NCBI GenBank assembly: GCA_030145205.1 | Contig: JAQYVZ010000001.1 | Location: 124,001-188,000 of the forward strand | DNA length: 64,000 nt | Reading direction: 5' to 3' | Origin: Desulfuromonadales bacterium | GTDB taxonomy: Bacteria; Desulfobacterota; Desulfuromonadia; Desulfuromonadales; BM103 | Shown here: in pieces, positions 15,329 to 23,654 of the stretch | Position numbering within the stretch: position 1 is the stretch's first letter | How the letters are laid out: the number at the start of each line of letters is the position of its first letter | The notes under the pieces: generated by a model | Databases searched by the model: none | Told to the model about the DNA's origin: nothing | The model's input: the letters and a program-made list of their open reading frames with translations, nothing else | Made by a program: the position numbers and the translations under genes

Positions 15329-17203
15329 ATGTTGATAACTCGTTCCCTGCGTGTCAGTCTTCTGATCTCCATCAGTAGCCTCTTGTTCCTTGCTGTCAGT
15401 GTCTCGGTGCATGCCAGAGTCGGTGTCGGGCTCACCGGCCTGACAACAGACGAGCAGGCCGCCAGTCAACTGGCAGCACAACTTGAAGCACCTTTGCAGG
15501 AGACGGTTGTCGTTCGTTCATTCGACAACCCAGCAACACTCTATACCTGGCTGACCCGCTTCCGCGAGGTGGATGTCGCCCTACTCCCCAAGGTCCAAGG
15601 ACAAAAGGCGCCGGCCGGATCCACGCACCACCTGCTTGATATCCACCCTCAAAACAAAGCCGCTGGAGTTTTCATGGCGACGGTACGTGCGGAGACGTCC
15701 TCCGCTCAGCGCGCCCGTCTGAAAAAAGCATTGCTCGCGCTGAGTAAGACCCCACAAGGGAGCAAAGCACTCCATGAATTGGGTATTTTGGCGATTGTTC
15801 CACCGGGGGCACCGGCGCCATCGGCAACGGTTGCCAAACCCGCCCAACAGGTCGCTCAATCTCCACAAAAGACCGCGAAGATAGCACCAAAACCGCAAGC
15901 CACAACCAAGGTCACCAGAAAAACTGAGGCGCCGTCCGTTGCTGTAGAACCTGCGTTGGCGACACCCGTTGTCCCACCAAAACTTTCAGCGAAACCGGTT
16001 GAGCCCGTTGAATATCCACCAACCCGGCAGCCACTGCCGGCACCGCAGGCCATAAAGAAGCGACCGGTCACGACCGCGGTGCAGCCCACAACGAAGCAGA
16101 CGGACCCTCCGGCTGCACCAGAAGCCAACCCCTCCACAGAGACCACGACACCAGCTCAATCGAAAGACCCGGCCACGACCCGTTTGTACATTTTCCTGCT
16201 ATTACTGCTCTCGGCAGCCATTCTGGTCAAGGCCGTCCTGATTTTCAAACGTCTACAACCTAAAAAAAAAACCAGGCCTCAGCCTGACACGCCTGCGTTC
16301 AGCCAATCGTTGACAGCACCCCCCCTAGAAGCTCCAACAGACACCGCACCGGCAGACATGAAAAAGGAGTCCAAACTTCCATCCGGACATGAAATGCGTC
16401 AGGAGAGACTGCTGGATTCAACGCGACAACTTGATGTCGCACCAGAGCCCCCCCCCCGCATTATCGACCAGGGAGTTCTTGCAGAAGCACGCGTCCCTGC
16501 GTTATTGAAACGCTGTGCGGCCTCTACTGAACCGGTTCAGTTGCACACCGTCAGAGCAACCGGCGAGAAAAGGCTCTCCTTCTCCAACGGCAAGCTGAAC
16601 ACGATTTCAATCTGGAACAACAGTAACAATGCAGATCAGGCAGGCTGTCAACAACTCCTCTACCTGCTGTCGCGTGACGACCTCATCTCCACGGCCGATC
16701 GCGACCTGGTCGCTGCCGATCTTGACGAAGGAATGGAACCGAATGTCGTCTCCGCCCTGCTCAATCGCAACCTGATTGACCCTGCGATCTTGACCAATGT
16801 TCTCGAATGGCAAGTCAAAGCCGCTGTGTTTTCCCTGATCCTGTTCCCCGAGGGAACCTATCAAATCACACCTGTGCCACAGCAAACCCCTCTGGCGAAA
16901 TCCGTAAGCATCGATGTTTCCACCCTAATTCCCGAAGCCGCACATCACCGCGCTGAGTGGACTGCGATCCGTCGTGCATTGCCCACCCTCGACACGCGTC
17001 TCCAGTTCCAAGCCGAGGGACGCAAGAAACTTGAGCAGGTTGGTCTGTCAGTCCAGCAGCAACTGCTGCTGTCGCAGGTCGACGGACAACGCAGCGTCGG
17101 AGACTTGTGTCGGGAGTCAATTATGATAGATTATGAAATCTACAGATTTCTCTACATGATGCTGAAAGCGGGCGTGTTGCAGCACGTGGACATAGCGTCC
17201 TGA
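15329..17203 (+). CDS. membrane protein with periplasmic solute-binding-like part and cytoplasmic DUF4388 domain
   Basis: A 624-residue protein with a signal/anchor at residues about 8-29, then a domain (about 30-155) resembling the start of PhnD-type periplasmic binding proteins. A long Pro/Ala/Thr-rich linker (about 155-280) and one transmembrane helix (about 286-306) follow. The cytoplasmic C-terminal half contains a DUF4388 (PATAN-like) domain from about 385 to the end, with VGDLCRES near the terminus. DUF4388 is common in signalling proteins of Deltaproteobacteria. It is 19 bases before a receiver-GAF gene, so a joint signalling role is likely. Two ten-base homopolymers lie just after the transmembrane helix (A10 at 16262, C10 at 16448). 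Confidence 0.7.
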   Translation: MLITRSLRVSLLISISSLLFLAVSVSVHARVGVGLTGLTTDEQAASQLAAQLEAPLQETVVVRSFDNPATLYTWLTRFREVDVALLPKVQGQKAPAGSTHHLLDIHPQNKAAGVFMATVRAETSSAQRARLKKALLALSKTPQGSKALHELGILAIVPPGAPAPSATVAKPAQQVAQSPQKTAKIAPKPQATTKVTRKTEAPSVAVEPALATPVVPPKLSAKPVEPVEYPPTRQPLPAPQAIKKRPVTTAVQPTTKQTDPPAAPEANPSTETTTPAQSKDPATTRLYIFLLLLLSAAILVKAVLIFKRLQPKKKTRPQPDTPAFSQSLTAPPLEAPTDTAPADMKKESKLPSGHEMRQERLLDSTRQLDVAPEPPPRIIDQGVLAEARVPALLKRCAASTEPVQLHTVRATGEKRLSFSNGKLNTISIWNNSNNADQAGCQQLLYLLSRDDLISTADRDLVAADLDEGMEPNVVSALLNRNLIDPAILTNVLEWQVKAAVFSLILFPEGTYQITPVPQQTPLAKSVSIDVSTLIPEAAHHRAEWTAIRRALPTLDTRLQFQAEGRKKLEQVGLSVQQQLLLSQVDGQRSVGDLCRESIMIDYEIYRFLYMMLKAGVLQHVDIAS

Positions 17204-17222
17204 AACTGGACAGAGGCAGCTT

Positions 17223-18200
17223 ATGAGCACTGAACTTCCCTCCATCCTGGTCGTTGATGACATCCCGAACCGTCGCAAAGAGATCACACAGCGACTTGCC
17301 GGACAGGACTACCAGGTGCGTGAAGCCTCCAACGCGGAGGAGGTCCTCAAGCTGTTCAAAGAAACCAGCTTCGACTTGGTCATTACGGAGACGGAACTGC
17401 CCTCTCGCAGCGGCCTGTCCCTGCTGCAGGAGGTCAAAAAGCATCACACCGAAACCGAAGTCATTCTGGTGACGCACAATGCGACCTCCTACAATCTGCT
17501 GCAGGCACTGCGTCTCGGTGCATTCGACTTCATCGTCCGCCCGATTGACACCTCGGAAATTCTGTTCAGCGTCATCGATCGCGCTTATGCGCAGATTACC
17601 CTGAAGCGCCAGAACAAAGCGCTCATGCAGGAGCTTGAGTATAAAAACCAGGCCCTACTGCAAGCTCTTGATATGATCAAGGCGCTGAATGTATCAATCG
17701 AGAGAGTGAACAGTGCGCTGGAGGTCGGCGACATTTTGAGCCGGCTGGTTGACGCTGCGCTCGAATCGCTAGGAGCCCGCCAGGGCTTGCTGGTTCTGGC
17801 AAGAGCTGACAGGCAAACGTTCGGCGTCAAGATCTGCCGCGGCGTGATAACCGAATTCTGCCAGCTGCACAACGCCCAGCTCCCTGAAGGGCTTTTACTC
17901 GCTCTGGCCCGCAAGGGCAAGCCGCTCATGGTCCCATCCGAGCTCACCACCGCTCAAGCGCGCCATATCTCCGATGCCGAACGTACCCTGTTCGCCCACC
18001 CGGGTCTGATTGCTGTCCCGCTGCACCACCGTGACAAGGCCATCGGCATGCTCGCCCTGCTCGGCCATCCGGAGGCCAATCCTTTTCTGGAAGCGCACAA
18101 ACAGTTCCTGATCCAGCTGGCCCATCACGCATCGCTGGCCCTTGAGAAGTCAGGGATCATTCACAAACTGCGCCGCAACGGCAACGGTCACACGGTGTAA
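17223..18200 (+). CDS. degenerate receiver plus GAF domain protein
   Basis: A 325-residue cytoplasmic protein: a receiver-like domain (1-120), a coiled-coil linker (about 122-160) and a GAF domain (about 165-310). The acidic pair is kept (VVDD), but the phosphoacceptor position is Glu56 (LVITETELP) and the conserved Lys is Arg106 (FIVRPID). It therefore cannot be phosphorylated in the normal way and may be locked in an active-like state. No catalytic output domain is present, so it probably works by protein contact, with the GAF domain binding a small ligand. The DUF4388 protein encoded just upstream is the natural partner. Confidence 0.82.
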   Translation: MSTELPSILVVDDIPNRRKEITQRLAGQDYQVREASNAEEVLKLFKETSFDLVITETELPSRSGLSLLQEVKKHHTETEVILVTHNATSYNLLQALRLGAFDFIVRPIDTSEILFSVIDRAYAQITLKRQNKALMQELEYKNQALLQALDMIKALNVSIERVNSALEVGDILSRLVDAALESLGARQGLLVLARADRQTFGVKICRGVITEFCQLHNAQLPEGLLLALARKGKPLMVPSELTTAQARHISDAERTLFAHPGLIAVPLHHRDKAIGMLALLGHPEANPFLEAHKQFLIQLAHHASLALEKSGIIHKLRRNGNGHTV

Positions 18201-18236
18201 TGAGCGCCGCTTCCACCTGATCGATTCAGACATAAA

Positions 18237-18276
18237 AAAAGAGCGTACCATCAGGAGATTGATGGTACGCTCTTTT
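18237..18276. terminator. bidirectional intrinsic terminator
   Basis: A 16-base-pair perfect stem, AAAAGAGCGTACCATC (18237-18252) with GATGGTACGCTCTTTT (18261-18276), around an 8-base loop. T runs flank it on both strands, so it ends both the receiver-GAF gene and the convergent dxs gene. Confidence 0.93.
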
Positions 18277-18299
18277 GATTCATGTATAAATTGTAAGAA

Positions 18300-20189
18300 T
18301 TACGCCTTCGACTGCTGCTCCTCCGCCAAAAACTCGCGGATTGTCGCTGCGAGACCGTTTGCATCCAGCCCCAAACGCTGTCGCAGCTCATCCTGACTCC
18401 CCTGGGTCACGAAACTGTCCGGCAGACCGAAGCGACAGACCGGCACCAGCACACCGTAGTCGTTGAGCGTTTCCAACACAGCACTGCCGAAACCACCCAT
18501 CAGGGCGTTCTCCTCGACGGTAATCACCCGACCGCAACGCTGCGCCTCCGCCACCAGCAGCCCGGCATCGAGCGGCTTGACAAAGCGCGCGTCAAGGACC
18601 GCCAGCGACAAGCCTTCTTCAGCCAACATTTCTGCGGCGCCCAATGCCGCCTCAACACCAGTCCCGACAGCGGCGATCACGGCATCGCTGCCATCCCGAA
18701 GCTTTTCACCCTGCCCGATCTCCACCGGTTCAAACGCGCCATCGAGATCGAGGCCCAGGCCGCTGCCGCGTGGGTATCGGAACGCAAAGGGTCCATCGTA
18801 AGTCATGCTGGTCGCCAAGGCCCGTCGCAGTTCCTGCTCGTCGCGCGGCACCATGCAGACCAGGTTCGGGATCGGCCGCAAAAAGGAGATATCAAAAGAG
18901 CCGTGATGGGTCGGGCCATCCGCTCCGACCAGACCGCAGCGGTCGATGGCAAAGGTAACCGGCAGGTTCTGCAGACAGACATCATGAATGATGCTGTCGT
19001 AGGCACGCTGCAGGAAGGTCGAATAAATCGCCACCACCGGTCGCAGCCCGCGGCAAGCCATCCCGGCCGCAAAAGTCACCGCATGCTGTTCGGCGATACC
19101 GACATCGTAAAAACGCTCTGGAAAACGTTCTGCAAACGGTATGAGCCCGGTCCCATCCGGCATGGCGGCGGTAATCGCAACAATCCGTTCATCCTTGGCG
19201 GCCATATCCACCAGGGTTTTGCCAAAGACGCCGGTATAGCTCGGCGGGCCGGACGATTTTTTGACTTCACCCGTCGCGGGGTCGAAGGGACCCACGCCAT
19301 GATAAATGGACGGATTGGCTTCAGCCGGAGCAAAGCCCTTCCCTTTGGTGGTTACCACATGCACCAGGACCGGGCCGTCCATCCGCCGGACATTCTCCAG
19401 GGTCTGGACAAGTTCGTCGAGTTTATGACCGCTGATCGGTCCGACATAGTCAAAATCAAACGCTTCGAACAACATCCCCGGGGTCAGGAAGGTCTTGACT
19501 GATTCCTCGATCTTTTTTGCCAGGCGGCGCAGGTCCTTGCCGATCTTCGGAACATTATCAAGGAAGTTCTCCGTCTCCCGCTTCATGCGGACGAAGAAAT
19601 CGGAGGTCATCTGGCGGCTGAAAAAGGAAGACAGGGCGCCCACGTTGGGAGAGATCGACATCTCATTGTCATTGAGAATCACGATCATGTCTTTTTTCAG
19701 ATGGCCTGCCTGGTTGAGCGCCTCAAAAGCAATCCCGCCAGTCAGAGAACCGTCACCGATCACCGCGACGACTTTTTCATTGGCTTGCAGCGTATCGCGG
19801 CCTGCAGCCATCCCTACAGCCGCGGAGATCGATGTACTCGAATGGCCGACGCCGAAGCTGTCATGCGGGCTTTCTGCACGTTTCGGGAAACCGCTGATAC
19901 CATCCAGCTGCCGCAGGGTTCCAAACCGTTCATAGCGCCCCGTCAGCAACTTGTGGGCATAGGCCTGATGGCCGACATCCCAGATAATGTGATCTTCTGG
20001 CGAATTGAAGACGTAATGCATAGCCACCGTCAGCTCGATCACGCCGAGAGAGCTGGCCAGATGCCCGCCATTTTTTGCAACCGTTTCAATAATAACCTGA
20101 CGCAGGTCCTCGGCCACCTCCGGCAATTGCTCTACCGGAAGCTCCTTCAGTTGCTGCAACGGGTTCTTCTGCTTCAGAATGCTTTCCAT
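18300..20189 (-). CDS. dxs: 1-deoxy-D-xylulose-5-phosphate synthase
   Basis: Dxs joins pyruvate and glyceraldehyde 3-phosphate to make DXP, the first step of the MEP isoprenoid route and a precursor of thiamine and pyridoxal. The 629-residue length is normal. Thiamine-diphosphate contacts [13 protein letters not shown] and [15 protein letters not shown] are in the N-terminal third, and the transketolase-type [17 protein letters not shown] follows in the pyrimidine domain. It is the last gene of xseA-M23-xseB-ispA-dxs and supplies precursors for ispA just upstream. Confidence 0.97.
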   Translation of the reverse strand: MESILKQKNPLQQLKELPVEQLPEVAEDLRQVIIETVAKNGGHLASSLGVIELTVAMHYVFNSPEDHIIWDVGHQAYAHKLLTGRYERFGTLRQLDGISGFPKRAESPHDSFGVGHSSTSISAAVGMAAGRDTLQANEKVVAVIGDGSLTGGIAFEALNQAGHLKKDMIVILNDNEMSISPNVGALSSFFSRQMTSDFFVRMKRETENFLDNVPKIGKDLRRLAKKIEESVKTFLTPGMLFEAFDFDYVGPISGHKLDELVQTLENVRRMDGPVLVHVVTTKGKGFAPAEANPSIYHGVGPFDPATGEVKKSSGPPSYTGVFGKTLVDMAAKDERIVAITAAMPDGTGLIPFAERFPERFYDVGIAEQHAVTFAAGMACRGLRPVVAIYSTFLQRAYDSIIHDVCLQNLPVTFAIDRCGLVGADGPTHHGSFDISFLRPIPNLVCMVPRDEQELRRALATSMTYDGPFAFRYPRGSGLGLDLDGAFEPVEIGQGEKLRDGSDAVIAAVGTGVEAALGAAEMLAEEGLSLAVLDARFVKPLDAGLLVAEAQRCGRVITVEENALMGGFGSAVLETLNDYGVLVPVCRFGLPDSFVTQGSQDELRQRLGLDANGLAATIREFLAEEQQSKA

Positions 20190-20243
20190 ATCACCTGTCT
20201 AAATCCAAAAAAGGGACACAACCCCTTCGCGAGGCGGAGCACC

Positions 20244-21143
20244 TCAGGAGTTCCGATGCACCATATGCCAGGCAAGCTGCCGCAAGGGTTCAGCTGACTC
20301 ACCCAATGGTTCGAGGGCGGCAACCGCCCTTTCATATAATTCTTCGGCGCGTCGTCGCGAATCCGCCAATCCAAGTAGAGCCGGATAGGTGATTTTGCCA
20401 CGAGCCTGGTCGCTGCCGGCATCTTTACCGGTCTGAGCCTGGTCACCCACAACGTCCAGAATATCATCGGCGACCTGGAAAGCCAAGCCGGCCGACTCCG
20501 CGTAACGGGTCAGAGCCTTCACCTGCTCCTCATCTGCGTCGGCCAGATAAGCCCCGGCCTGTACGGCAGCCAGGATCAGGGCTCCCGTCTTGTGCGTATG
20601 TATATACTCAAGCGTCGGAAAGTTAACCTCTTTTCCTTCAGATTCCATGTCAACAGCCTGACCGCCGACCATACCACGTGAGCTGGCTGCACGTGCCACA
20701 AGTTCCAGAACCCGCATTGCCTGCGCAGGGTCAATTCCCCGGTTCACCACAGGGTCCGCCAGCAACCGGAAAGCTTCCGTCAGCAAAGCGTCACCCGCCA
20801 GGATCGCCGTCGCTTCGTCGTATTCGCGGTGACACGTCGGGCGACCACGCCGCAAATTATCATCATCCATGGCCGGCAGATCATCGTGAATCAACGAATA
20901 GGTATGAATCATCTCCAGGGCACAGGCGGCGTGCAGAACCTGTTCCGGATGCCCACCGACAGCTTCCGCCGCAGCAATGACCAAAACTGGCCGCAGACGT
21001 TTGCCGCCGGCAAACAACGAATATCGCATGGCCTGATGCAGCTGCGCCGGCAGGATGTCTTCACCAGGCAGGGATGTGTGCAGAGCGGCATCAACCAAGG
21101 CAATCCGCTCTTTCAGGTAGGTCTTGAAATCCATATTGCTCAC
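20244..21143 (-). CDS. ispA: farnesyl/geranyl diphosphate synthase
   Basis: A short-chain prenyl transferase of 299 residues that elongates dimethylallyl diphosphate to geranyl and farnesyl diphosphate. GGKRLRP is at 46-52, the first aspartate motif DDLPAMDDD at 87-95 (with the two-residue insertion typical of the bacterial FPP type), and the second, FQVADDILD, near 220. It overlaps xseB by four bases and precedes dxs by 54 bases. Its product feeds both the quinone side-chain enzyme (ispB, at 0.5-1.5 kb) and undecaprenyl synthesis. Confidence 0.95.
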   Translation of the reverse strand: MSNMDFKTYLKERIALVDAALHTSLPGEDILPAQLHQAMRYSLFAGGKRLRPVLVIAAAEAVGGHPEQVLHAACALEMIHTYSLIHDDLPAMDDDNLRRGRPTCHREYDEATAILAGDALLTEAFRLLADPVVNRGIDPAQAMRVLELVARAASSRGMVGGQAVDMESEGKEVNFPTLEYIHTHKTGALILAAVQAGAYLADADEEQVKALTRYAESAGLAFQVADDILDVVGDQAQTGKDAGSDQARGKITYPALLGLADSRRRAEELYERAVAALEPLGESAEPLRQLAWHMVHRNS

Positions 21144-21382
21144 GCCGCCGGATCCCGGTCCACATCAAACGGCCGGGTCACGCATTCATCGTCCGCCTGT
21201 TTAACCAGAACTTCAACCTGCTGTTCCACCTGCTGCAGCAGTTTTCGGCACAGGCCGGCGCTCCGCACGCCCTCTTCGAAGCAGGCCAGGGATTCGTCCA
21301 GTGGCAGGGCACCCTTTTCCAAACGCTGAACAGCGTCTTCAAGCTGTTTGAGGGCCTGTTCGAATGTGGGTTCGTCACTCAT
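21140..21382 (-). CDS. xseB: exodeoxyribonuclease VII small subunit
   Basis: An 80-residue helical protein with the family core FEQALKQLEDAVQRLEKGALPLDESLACFEEGV. It binds the large subunit XseA in a multi-subunit complex that degrades single-stranded DNA into oligonucleotides during repair. The xseA gene lies just upstream in the same transcription direction, separated by an M23 peptidase gene. The stop codon overlaps the ispA start. Confidence 0.95.
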   Translation of the reverse strand: MSDEPTFEQALKQLEDAVQRLEKGALPLDESLACFEEGVRSAGLCRKLLQQVEQQVEVLVKQADDECVTRPFDVDRDPAA

Positions 21383-21446
21383 CGTTGGTCTCCATACAAT
21401 CTTCTTTTATCGAAACAATTATGACACCACGCCAAGGGGCAAAGTG

Positions 21447-22307
21447 TCAAGAGTCTTGCGCCTGTAAAGCTTCAAGCAGCAGAACCGGGTCAACCCTGAC
21501 GCCGAGCAAGCGTACAGTCAGGTGCAGGTGAGGTCCGGTTGACCGCCCGCTGCTGCCAACCTTGCCGACCACTCCGCCGGAATCGATCAGCTCGCCTGCC
21601 TTGACCTGACTGGATGACAGGTGGGCATACAAGGAGAAAAGACCCTCTCCATGATCGAGGATAACCGTTCGGCCGGTGTAGAATAGATCGTCATTCAACA
21701 CCACCCGACCCGTACTCATGGCGTGGATCGGTGTTCCGGCCGGGCTGCGAAAATCAGTGCCGCTATGAGGCGCCCGCGGCTGACCATTCAGTATTCGGCG
21801 TTTACCGAAAACACTACTGATCCTTTCGGAAACCGGCCGGATGAAATCGTCCCAGAGACGCAGACCGCGCTGGCCGAACAGTTCATCTAGCTGCGCCCTT
21901 TCACGGGAAATACGTGCCAGCACAGCCGGGTCGCGCGGTGTCACCATTTCCTCCGGCAAAGTCAGACGCTCCTGCGGGCGTTCCAAGTGCGTGACCGCAA
22001 GGTCAAGTGAAAAAGGGGTCGTTTCGCCACGCTCATTCACAATAGCACCCTGTAGCGGGTAGTGGCCGGCTGGCAGGTCAAGAGGGATCGGCAACAGGGC
22101 AATTGCCCCGGCTCGGTCAGGGTAAAGATAAACAACCTGTTCGTTGAAGCGGACGACACCAAACGAGGGTGTCGTCCCGGTCCAACGCAACACTGCCGTT
22201 CCGCCGTTGACAACCTCAAGCGACGCCAGGGACAGCTCTCCGCACACCGCCGGAAGCGGTAACAGGAGAAGCAGCAGAGACAGGGAGAACAAACCGTTAC
22301 GCAACAT
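21447..22307 (-). CDS. M23/LytM family metallopeptidase, exported
   Basis: A 286-residue protein with a signal peptide (residues 1-22) and a beta-rich N-terminal domain (about 25-105). The C-terminal LytM domain keeps all zinc and catalytic residues: HSGTDF, then SLYAHL and HLHLTV. It should be an active endopeptidase cutting peptide cross-links in peptidoglycan, in contrast to the EnvC-like protein at 27.8-28.9 kb. Its ATG shares an A with the xseA stop (TGATG), so it is coupled to xseA although unrelated to DNA repair. Confidence 0.9.
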   Translation of the reverse strand: MLRNGLFSLSLLLLLLPLPAVCGELSLASLEVVNGGTAVLRWTGTTPSFGVVRFNEQVVYLYPDRAGAIALLPIPLDLPAGHYPLQGAIVNERGETTPFSLDLAVTHLERPQERLTLPEEMVTPRDPAVLARISRERAQLDELFGQRGLRLWDDFIRPVSERISSVFGKRRILNGQPRAPHSGTDFRSPAGTPIHAMSTGRVVLNDDLFYTGRTVILDHGEGLFSLYAHLSSSQVKAGELIDSGGVVGKVGSSGRSTGPHLHLTVRLLGVRVDPVLLLEALQAQDS

Positions 22308-23506
22308 CAGACGTCAACCTCCGTCACCCGGGTCCGGACACTGCCGTCAGCAAAACGCAACCAGAGTTCATCCTCCGGCGCCACGCCTTCAGCGCGACAC
22401 AGAGGCGTTTTTTCGCCCGGGCGACTGGCAATCAGATAGCCGCGCTGCAACTGTTCAAGGGGAGACAAGGCTTGCAGTCGACCAGCAGATTGCCCGAGAC
22501 AGTCGGCCTGGTGACGCAACTCTGTCTGCATGGCCGTCGCTAATCGACGGGACAACTGTGCAACCCGTTCCTCTTCCTGCAGCAGGGTCTTGGTCGACTG
22601 CCAGAGGCGGCCCTGCAGACCATCCAGCTGCTGACGAACCAGCGCGACTCTCTGAATCAGCTGCGATTGCAGCCGCATTGCCAAATGATCCAGATGCGTT
22701 TCGAGTTCCAGTCGACTTTTGGCAACCAGTTCGGCAGCCGCGCTTGGCGTTGCTGCCCGGACGTCAGCAGCCAGATCGGCAATCGTGACATCCACCTCGT
22801 GTCCGACAGCGGAAACCACTGGCTTCTGTGAGGCGACAATGGCGCGAGCCACCGGTTCTTCGTTAAACGCCCACAAGTCCTCCAGAGAGCCCCCTCCCCG
22901 ACCAACGATCAGGACATCCACATCCGAGCATCGATTCAGCTCAGCGATCGCAGCGACGATCTCTGCAGCGGCCCCCTCGCCTTGGACCTTGACCGGCCGC
23001 AGCAGGATACGCAAACCGGGGGCTCGTCGATGGATCACGTTGATGATATCGTGGATGGCGGCACCTGTTGCAGAGGTCACTACGCCGACACACGTAGGAA
23101 ACGCCGGCAAAGACCGCTTGCGCTCCTGGGCGAACAACCCTTCTGCCGCAAGCTTTGTCTTCAGGGTTTCGAACGCTTTCTGCAGATCGCCCACACCACC
23201 GGCAACCAGGCTCTCAACCACCAGTTGCACCTCGCCGCGGGCCAGATAGACACCAACGCTCCCCCGGCAAACCACCTTCAGACCGTCCTTCGGAACGATC
23301 GGGGTGCGCTGATTACGACCACGGAACATCACAGCACGCAGTTGCGCCCGCTCGTCTTTGAGGCTGAAATACCAGTGGCCGGATGCAGGCCGCGAGAAAT
23401 TGGAGATTTCGCCTTCGACTTCAACGTCAACAAAGTTGCTCTCCACGACCTCTTGCAAAAGAGCCACCAGAGCGCTAACCGTCAATTTCGATATGGATTC
23501 ATCCAT
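22307..23506 (-). CDS. xseA: exodeoxyribonuclease VII large subunit
   Basis: The 399-residue catalytic subunit. It begins with the OB-fold (VEGEISNFSRPASGHWYFSLKDERAQLRAVMFRG, residues about 30-63) that binds single-stranded DNA. The catalytic domain follows (GVVTSATGAAIHDI, VLIVGRGGGSLEDLWAFNEE, SAVGHEVDVTIAD), then a long helical coiled-coil C-terminus that recruits XseB. I start at the ATG at 23506, where TAGGA precedes it; an in-frame start 45 bases upstream has no site. It opens the operon. Confidence 0.95.
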   Translation of the reverse strand: MDESISKLTVSALVALLQEVVESNFVDVEVEGEISNFSRPASGHWYFSLKDERAQLRAVMFRGRNQRTPIVPKDGLKVVCRGSVGVYLARGEVQLVVESLVAGGVGDLQKAFETLKTKLAAEGLFAQERKRSLPAFPTCVGVVTSATGAAIHDIINVIHRRAPGLRILLRPVKVQGEGAAAEIVAAIAELNRCSDVDVLIVGRGGGSLEDLWAFNEEPVARAIVASQKPVVSAVGHEVDVTIADLAADVRAATPSAAAELVAKSRLELETHLDHLAMRLQSQLIQRVALVRQQLDGLQGRLWQSTKTLLQEEERVAQLSRRLATAMQTELRHQADCLGQSAGRLQALSPLEQLQRGYLIASRPGEKTPLCRAEGVAPEDELWLRFADGSVRTRVTEVDV

Positions 23507-23535
23507 GCCATTCCTACTATATCTAGTGGTTTCGT

Positions 23536-23564
23536 TTGACTTTTTTTGCAATCCACACTATATA
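23536..23564 (+). promoter_or_regulatory. promoter of the ParA-like gene
   Basis: TTGACT (23536-23541) and TATATA (23559-23564) are 17 bases apart, close to sigma-70 consensus. A leader of about 85 bases follows. It contains an 8-base-pair stem (GGGAGGGG at 23591-23598 with CCTCTCCC at 23626-23633) upstream of the start codon. Confidence 0.6.
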
Positions 23565-23654
23565 CCTGATACTATTTCTATTTACTGCACGGGAGGGGAT
23601 TGTTGCACGGAGTGGATTCTGCAGCCCTCTCCCCTGTCACATCCAGGTTGATCT

